The translations under genes and the position numbers were made by a program. A DNA stretch of 64,000 nucleotides, from the NCBI GenBank assembly GCA_965250115.1, contig CBDFNJ010000001.1, forward strand, positions 744,001 through 808,000, given 5' to 3'. This document shows, one piece after another, positions 59,295 to 64,000 of the stretch. The stretch is from CBDFHB01 sp965250115. Its GTDB lineage: Bacteria > Acidobacteriota > Vicinamibacteria > Marinacidobacterales > SMYC01. The notes under the pieces are model-generated. The model saw only the letters and a list, made by a program, of their open reading frames with translations. It searched no databases and had not been told where the DNA came from. Position 1 is the first letter of the stretch, and each line of letters opens with the position of its first letter.

Positions 59295-61218
59295 GGGCCG
59301 CCGACAAAATAACTGTCTAGTTTTGAGCACACTCTTCCTGTTTCAGGTCGTGATCGCGATATCGTCTGGCATCACGAGAGCCTGGCAAGCTCCCTAGAAA
59401 CGGAACATTTGTAGGTCTTCAGCAACCAGCGCGTGTTTGACGAACGGTCCTCATTGTAGGAGGATTACGCCTATCAAGGAGCACTTCTCCTATTATGAGA
59501 CCTACGAGCTATCAGTCTGAAGATCTCGACCGCCTGTTGAGGAAGCACAAAATAGCTACCCTCGATGATTTGAAGGCAGTGTTGGGTACCGATGTGGACT
59601 CGACCGTCTTCCGAAAGCTCAATGAGTTGGCGTATCGGACAAGCTACTCCCACCGTGGTAGCTACTACACGTTGGACGAGATCGCCCAGTTCGATCGAAA
59701 AGGTCTTTGGTCGTTGCGCTCAGTGTGGTTCTCGAAGTACGGGACGTTGCTTGCGACGGTAAAAGCGTTGGTCGCGGCCTGTGAGGCAGGCTACTACGTC
59801 GACGAGCTCGAGGACGTGGTGCAGGTTGACGTCAAGGCTCCTCTGTTGAAACTGGTCCGAGAGAAAAGATTGGCGCGCGAGCAGGTGTTCGGCCGATATC
59901 TGTATCTGGCCACCGATGTGAGCACGCGCAAGCAACAGCTCTCGGCCCGCCAGGTACATGAGGCGTCACCTTCCACGTTGGGCGGGGTCGGGGGAGTCCG
60001 CGTGCTCCCCGTGGAGTTGAAGGCTGCGATCGTTCTTTTCTACAGCCTGCTCGATGAAAAGCAGCGCCGTCTCTACGCGGGAGTCGAGGCCATGAAGCTC
60101 GGTCACGGTGGCGACCAACAGATTGCCGAACTGCTCGGGATGGGTCCGAGCACGGTAGCCAGAGGTCGTAGGGAATTGCTAATGAGAGATGTTGAGCTCG
60201 ACGGAGTTCGGCGAAAGGGTGGCGGACGGCGCGCCGTGCAAAAAAAAGCCAGAAGTCATCGCCAAGATCGAAGAACTCATGAAGCACGACACCGCGGGCG
60301 ATCCGATGACGGGAGTGAAATGGACGCGGCGGACCACCGACAAGATTGCTTGCGAGCTAAGAAGCCTCGGTGTGAACGTCAGCAGCAAAACCGTCGGTCG
60401 ACTGCTCAAACAGCTCGGCTTCTCGTTGCGGGTGAACCACAAGAAGCTGTGCGGTGCCACGTCCGAAGATCGCGATACCCAATTCGCGTGTATCGCCGAA
60501 CTGCGCGAGCGTTTTGCCGCAGCTGGTCATCCCATCATCAGCGTAGACACGAAGAAACGGGAGCTGGTGGGATTATTCAAAAACGGCGGGCAGGCCTGGA
60601 ACCGCGAGCCGACTCTCGTCAAAGACCATGACTTCCGTTCCGAATCGAACGGCATCGCAATCCCCTACGGCATCTACGATCTGCTCGCGAACCGCGGGAC
60701 AGTGTTCATTGGTACCTCGTACAACACCCCGGACTTCGCCGTGAATGCCATCGAGAAGTGGTGGCGAACGGAAGGACGGCGACGCTATCCTGCAGCCCGT
60801 GACCTCGCGATATTGGCAGACGCCGGGGGCAGCAATGGCTATCGGTGTCGGGGTTGGAAGCACGGGCTTCAAACGCGGATTTGCAATCGCCACGACATCG
60901 CTATCACCATAGCCCACTATCCGTCCGGTACATCCAAGTGGAATCCAGTGGAGCACCGTCTGTTCAGCGAGGTCAGCAAGAACTGGGCGGGCAGGCCTCT
61001 CGACAGCTACGAAACCATCCTCAAATACATCCGCACGACCACCACCTCTTCCGGTTTGCGAGTACGCGCACACCTTATCCGGCGTCGTTATCCGAAGGGC
61101 GTCAAAATCACTGACGAGCGGATGCAGGCGCTTTCCGTTACAAAGGACCAGACTCTACCCAAATGGAACTACACCATCCGACCGTCTTGAAAACGGGAAC
61201 TTATTTTGTCGCCGGCCC
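59295..61218 (+). mobile_element. ISAzo13-family element, complete, 1924 bp
   Basis: Ends GGGCCGCCGACAAAATAA (59295-59312) and its inverse with one mismatch (61201-61218). The target duplication is TTA (59292-59294 and 61219-61221). Removing the element restores the exact module sequence seen in copy B, which proves the borders. Confidence 0.9.
59495..61190 (+). CDS. ISAzo13-family transposase in two frames, joined at A8
   Basis: Frame one (from ATG 59495) has an N-terminal winged-helix part (FRKLNELAYRTSYSHRGSYY, LDEIAQFDRKGLWSLRSVWF) and a helix-turn-helix (QQIAELLGMGPSTVARGR). It runs to RRAVQKKARSH. The catalytic part continues in the +1 frame from PCKKKPEVIAKIEELMKHD (about 60240) to the stop at 61190, with DTKKRELVGLFKNGG, DAGGSNGYRCR and HYPSGTSKWNPVEHRLF as family motifs. 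The switch is at eight A (60240-60247), one too many for a single frame. Slippage of polymerase or ribosome on such runs is known in insertion sequences; a sequencing error is equally possible. The N-terminal extension is often a separate protein. Confidence 0.8.
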
Positions 61219-61296
61219 TTAGTGTCTGTGTTTGCGCCGGGGCCAAGGGCCGTAGGCTTTACAATCGTCTGGCCCGAGGGTGTTATCTTCAGATCC

Positions 61297-61770
61297 ATGA
61301 TGACGTACCACGCGCAATTCCTACTGCTCGTTCTAGCTGGCTGGGTCAACCGCCAGCAGCAGGATGTGATCGACTACCTGCAAGAGGAGAACCGTGTGCT
61401 CCGAGCCGGGCTTCGGGGCAAGCGTCTCAGTCTCTCGGACGACGACCGGCGCAGGCTCGCGGTCAAGGCCCAGGCTTTGGGCCGCGAGGCGCTGGCCCAG
61501 ATTGCGTCCGTTGCCACACCCGCTACGCTTCTGCGCTGGTACCGCCACCTCATCGCAGCCAAGTACGATGGCAGCAAGAACCGGAGTCCAGGCCGACCTC
61601 CGACGGCGAAGGACATCCGTGAGCTCATTGTGCGCGTGGCGCGGGAGAACCCGACGTGGGGATATACGCGCCTGCGAGGCGCACTCAAGAACCTAGGACA
61701 TGAACTCGGACGCAACACTATCAAGAGGATCCTCGCCGAGCACGGTGTCGCTCCTGCGCCGGAGCGGGCC
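61297..61770 (+). pseudogene. rve-type transposase, first part
   Basis: From ATG 61297 (MMTYHAQFLLLVLAGWVNRQ): the N-terminal half of a transposase close to that at 56158, up to LAEHGVAPAPERA. The gene is cut by a deleted element at 61774. Parts two and three are at 62335-62469 and 63785-63977. Confidence 0.8.
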
Positions 61771-61773
61771 CTC

Positions 61774-62331
61774 TGTGCCAACATCCTTGAGACAATCCGC
61801 TCCTTGAAATTAGTGTCGAGGGCGGAGGAGGATCATAGATGAGTACGTTGATTGAGAGAATGACGTCGGCGGGGTCGGAAGGAGCCCGTAGGGCGACTGG
61901 AGATCTCGCCGACCGTGGTGCTGCGGCGGTTTCTTCGACTACTACAACAACGCGCACCGGCACTCGGGACTGGGGCTCATGACGCCGGCCGCCGTTCACT
62001 ACGGTCGCGCCGACGAGCTCAACGCCGCCCGGCGCCAGGTCCTTCTCGAAGCTCATCGGGCTCACCCCGAGCGCTTCGTGCACGGAACACCTCAACCTCC
62101 GGTTTTGCCTCGTCAGGTCTGGATCAACCCGCCGCCCGAGAAAACGACGCCACAGGAGGCCCTAGGAGCCACTTTCTCGGGGCGCCCCATACCTGAGCTA
62201 CCCCCGGATTCAAGCTATCCGGACGCGATCGCGTCGGAACCCAATCGCGACCGCACCGCGCTCACGCCCCGTCCTTCACTGATCGAGGCTCACTAAATGC
62301 AGCCTGCGGGTGTCTCAAAGTCGTTGACACG
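61774..62331. mobile_element. Internally deleted insertion sequence inside the rve-type transposase
   Basis: Ends TGTGCCAACATCCTTGAGACA (61774-61794) and, inverted, TGTCTCAAAGTCGTTGACAC (62311-62330), match imperfectly. The interior holds only the 3' end of an OrfB gene. A solo copy of its right end is at 59138-59180. Confidence 0.65.
61925..62296 (+). pseudogene. IS3-family OrfB C-terminal fragment
   Basis: About 123 codons: GGFFDYYNNAHRHSGLGLM, TPAAVHYGRADEL, HPERFVHGTP and VWINPPPEK, the typical end of an IS3 OrfB. All catalytic residues but the last region are gone. Confidence 0.75.
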
Positions 62332-62334
62332 TTC

Positions 62335-62469
62335 CGGGGGCAGGAGCATGTCGTGGAGCACCTTCATCAAGGCTCATTGGGGCGCCATCGCTGCGACAGA
62401 CCTGTTCACCGTCGAGGTGGTGAACCCGTTCGGGCTCGTCCGCTACCATGTCCTGTTTGTCATCGATAT
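62335..62469 (+). pseudogene. rve-type transposase, second part
   Basis: Reads MSWSTFIKAHWGAIAATDLF, then TVEVVNPFGLVRYHVLFVID; the first catalytic Asp is in AATDLF. It aligns with TPWRTFLAAHWETVAATDFF of the intact relative. An IS3 element is inserted after FVID. Confidence 0.8.
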
Positions 62470-62519
62470 TGAACCGCCCCGGGTTTCCCGGAGACTCCAA
62501 CTCTTGAGAGGATGGAGTC

Positions 62520-62840
62520 ATGACAAGACGAAGCAGGTATTCACCGGAGGTAAAAGAGCGCGCAGTGCGGATGGTTTTCGACCAGCAGGCTCAGCACGAA
62601 TCTCAGTGGTCAGCGATCTCATCGATTGCGTCGAAGATTGACTGTACGCGGGAAACGCTACGCACGTGGGTGCGGCGAGCAGAGCGTGATGCTGGGAAAC
62701 GAGCGGGACTGACGACGGACGAGCGTCAGCGGCTGAAGGAGCTTGAGCGAGAGAACCGTGAGCTAAAGCGGGCGAACGAGATCCTTCGCAAGGCGTCGGC
62801 GTTTTTCGCCCAGGCGGAGCTCGACCGCCGACCGAGGTGA
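62520..62840 (+). CDS. IS3-family OrfA
   Basis: 106 residues, ATG 62520: YSPEVKERAVRMVFDQQAQH, a helix-turn-helix (KIDCTRETLRTWVRRAERD) and a leucine zipper (LKELERENRELKRANEIL). It overlaps OrfB by four bases. A GCGTTTTTCGCC run near its end could support the -1 frameshift that IS3 elements use to make OrfAB. Confidence 0.88.
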   Translation: MTRRSRYSPEVKERAVRMVFDQQAQHESQWSAISSIASKIDCTRETLRTWVRRAERDAGKRAGLTTDERQRLKELERENRELKRANEILRKASAFFAQAELDRRPR

Positions 62841-63754
62841 ATGTGTTGTTCGTGGACGCGAACCGTGAAAATTACGGGGTCGAGCCGATCTGCCGGATGC
62901 TTCCGATCGCCCCGTCGACCTATTACGAGCAGAAAGCGAGAGAGAAGGACCCAAGCCGCCAGCCAGCGAGAGCGAAGCGCGACGTCCAACTCCGCGGCGA
63001 GATTCGTCGTGTACGGCAAGAGAACTTTGACGTGTATGGCGTGCGCAAGGTCTGGCGTCAGCTGTGCCGTGAGGGTCGCGACGTGGCTCGATGCACGGTG
63101 GCCCGTCTGATGCGTGAAATGGGTCTCCAAGGCGCGGTCCGTGGACGTCGATTCAAGACGACGAAGCCGGATTCGAGCGGCGCTCGCCCGATGGACCTCG
63201 TGGAGCGCGACTTCAACGCCACACGCCCGAACGAGCTCTGGGTCTCGGACCTGACCTACATTGCCACGTGGCGCGGCTTCGTGTATGTCGCCTTCGTCAT
63301 CGACGTCTTCGCTCGACTCATCGTCGGTTGGCGAGCGACGACATCGTTGACTGCCGGCATCGCTCTCGATGCGTTGGAGCAGGCGCTGCACGAGCGCCGA
63401 CTAAACCCAGAAGATCCATTGGTGCATCACAGCGATCGCGGCGTGCAGTACGTCTCGATCCGTTACACCGAGCGGCTCGCCGAGGCGGGTATTGAGCCGT
63501 CCGTCGGCAGCCGAGGCGACTCTTACGATAACGCTTTGGCTGAATCCATCATCGGCCTCTACAAGACCGAGGTGATCCGTCGACGTGGGCCCTGGCGTGG
63601 TCTCGAAGACGTTGAGTTCGCCACCCTCGAGTGGGTCCATTGGTACAACACGCAACGACTCTTGGAGCCGATCGGAAATGTCTCCCCCGTCGAGTACGAG
63701 ATGAACTACTATCGGTCGCAGGAAGGCTCGCTAGAGATGGCGAGACTCAACTAA
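62837..63754 (+). CDS. IS3-family OrfB transposase
   Basis: 305 residues from GTG 62837. The DDE core is complete: Asp in ELWVSDLTYIATW, Asp in VHHSDRGVQYVS, Glu in ALAESIIGLYKTE. The end GNVSPVEYEMNYY is the usual OrfB finish. The element seems functional and is probably the most recent arrival in this nest. Confidence 0.9.
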   Translation: MNVLFVDANRENYGVEPICRMLPIAPSTYYEQKAREKDPSRQPARAKRDVQLRGEIRRVRQENFDVYGVRKVWRQLCREGRDVARCTVARLMREMGLQGAVRGRRFKTTKPDSSGARPMDLVERDFNATRPNELWVSDLTYIATWRGFVYVAFVIDVFARLIVGWRATTSLTAGIALDALEQALHERRLNPEDPLVHHSDRGVQYVSIRYTERLAEAGIEPSVGSRGDSYDNALAESIIGLYKTEVIRRRGPWRGLEDVEFATLEWVHWYNTQRLLEPIGNVSPVEYEMNYYRSQEGSLEMARLN

Positions 63755-63784
63755 AACAGTCTCCGGAAAACCCGGGGCGGTTCA

Positions 63785-63977
63785 ATATCGCCACTCGCTG
63801 CGTGTGCATCGGTGGGATAACGTCGGACCCCAACGGGGAGTGGATGAAGCAGGTGGCAAAAAACCTCACTGACATGTGGGATGGTTTCCTCCTTGGCAAG
63901 CGATACCTCATCCACGACCGGGACCCGCTATTCACCGAGGCGGTACGTGGGCTCTTGAGAGATTCAGGCGTGAAGCC
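63785..63977 (+). pseudogene. rve-type transposase, third part
   Basis: Reads IATRCVCIGGITSDPNGEW, VAKNLTDMWDGFLLGKRYLI and HDRDPLFTEAV (second catalytic Asp), and stops at RDSGVKPV. A terminal module then begins, where the intact relative has RLPHRSPN. Confidence 0.78.
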
Positions 63978-64000
63978 CGTCCTGTGCCAAAACTCGGCCC
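63978..64000 (-). repeat. Dispersed terminal module, copy F, cut by window edge
   Basis: CGTCCTGTGCC, AAAACTCGGCCC up to the last base. Same orientation as copy E. It interrupts the third part of the transposase, so a further element should follow outside the window. Confidence 0.8.

Larger units (their letters stand above)
62470..63784 (+). mobile_element. IS3-family element, complete, 1315 bp
   Basis: Ends TGAACCGCCCCGGGTTT (62470-62486) and the inverse AACCCGGGGCGGTTCA (63769-63784), extending over about 27 bases with one or two mismatches. The target duplication is ATAT (62466-62469 and 63785-63788). Joining the flanks restores the codons of the interrupted transposase. Confidence 0.9.

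Noticed and set aside
1..64000. tRNA, rRNA or CRISPR
   Set aside because: No T-loop/anticodon arrangement or regularly spaced repeat array could be found by eye; a few GGTTCGA-like strings lie inside clear coding sequence.

Overview
This is a GC-rich bacterial chromosome segment, most likely from a member of the Acidobacteriota or a close relative. The clearest pointers are a secreted VWFA-related protein of the acidobacterial type, an ADOP-type (MacB/FtsX-like) permease of about 800 residues, and a Ser/Thr kinase fused to a TolB/FlgO-like domain and a long TPR array. The taxon is an inference from gene families; no rRNA gene is present.

Layout. 0-5.9 kb: end of a fluoride locus (DUF190, crcB with an in-frame TAG), a secreted VWA/FHA pair, an osmoprotectant ABC transporter, rpiA. 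6-15 kb: a GH20 hexosaminidase facing a six-gene envelope-glycan cluster (four GT4 glycosyltransferases in two paralogous pairs, a coiled-coil/RG-rich protein, a UbiA-type DPPR synthase). 15-17 kb: STAS protein, pta, rpsU. 17.2-28.1 kb: purine genes purD-purE, then M16 peptidase, MBL hydrolase, purB-purS-purQ-purL-purF, with rlmN opposing. 28.1-35.6 kb: VOC protein, a broken ADOP permease, a protein with two PARP-type zinc fingers, the giant kinase.

35.5-41.1 kb is the most unusual part. A tiny self-contained unit (sigma70-like promoter, strong Shine-Dalgarno, 19-codon ORF, intrinsic terminator) is divergent from a winged-helix/HATPase/STAS-like regulator whose start is crowded by four TTGAC repeats. 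Next come two genes of a C39-peptidase ABC exporter pair of the RiPP/bacteriocin type. The C39 domain is intact, but the exporter genes carry a TAG, frameshifts and apparent internal deletions, including loss of the ABC signature and Walker B in the first. I read this as a peptide-export system that is decaying, or is badly assembled here.

41.3-53.4 kb: a Gld-like ABC operon (ATPase, GldF-GldG fusion, DUF4340), an FN3-like lipoprotein, a DHH phosphoesterase, a DUF4388/TPR protein, and a DUF3014-unknown-VTC operon split by an IS5-family element whose right end carries an inverted duplicate of its own left 200 bp.

53.4-64 kb is an insertion-sequence nest. Host islands (a PQQ-type sugar dehydrogenase; an AT-richer orphan gene) lie between outward-facing copies of a roughly 60-bp terminal module. 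An rve-type transposase is split by an ISAzo13-like element upstream, then by a deleted IS, a complete IS3 element, and another module copy at the window edge. Several disruptions sit in homopolymers (T6, G6, A8), so sequencing error must be excluded before calling them biological.
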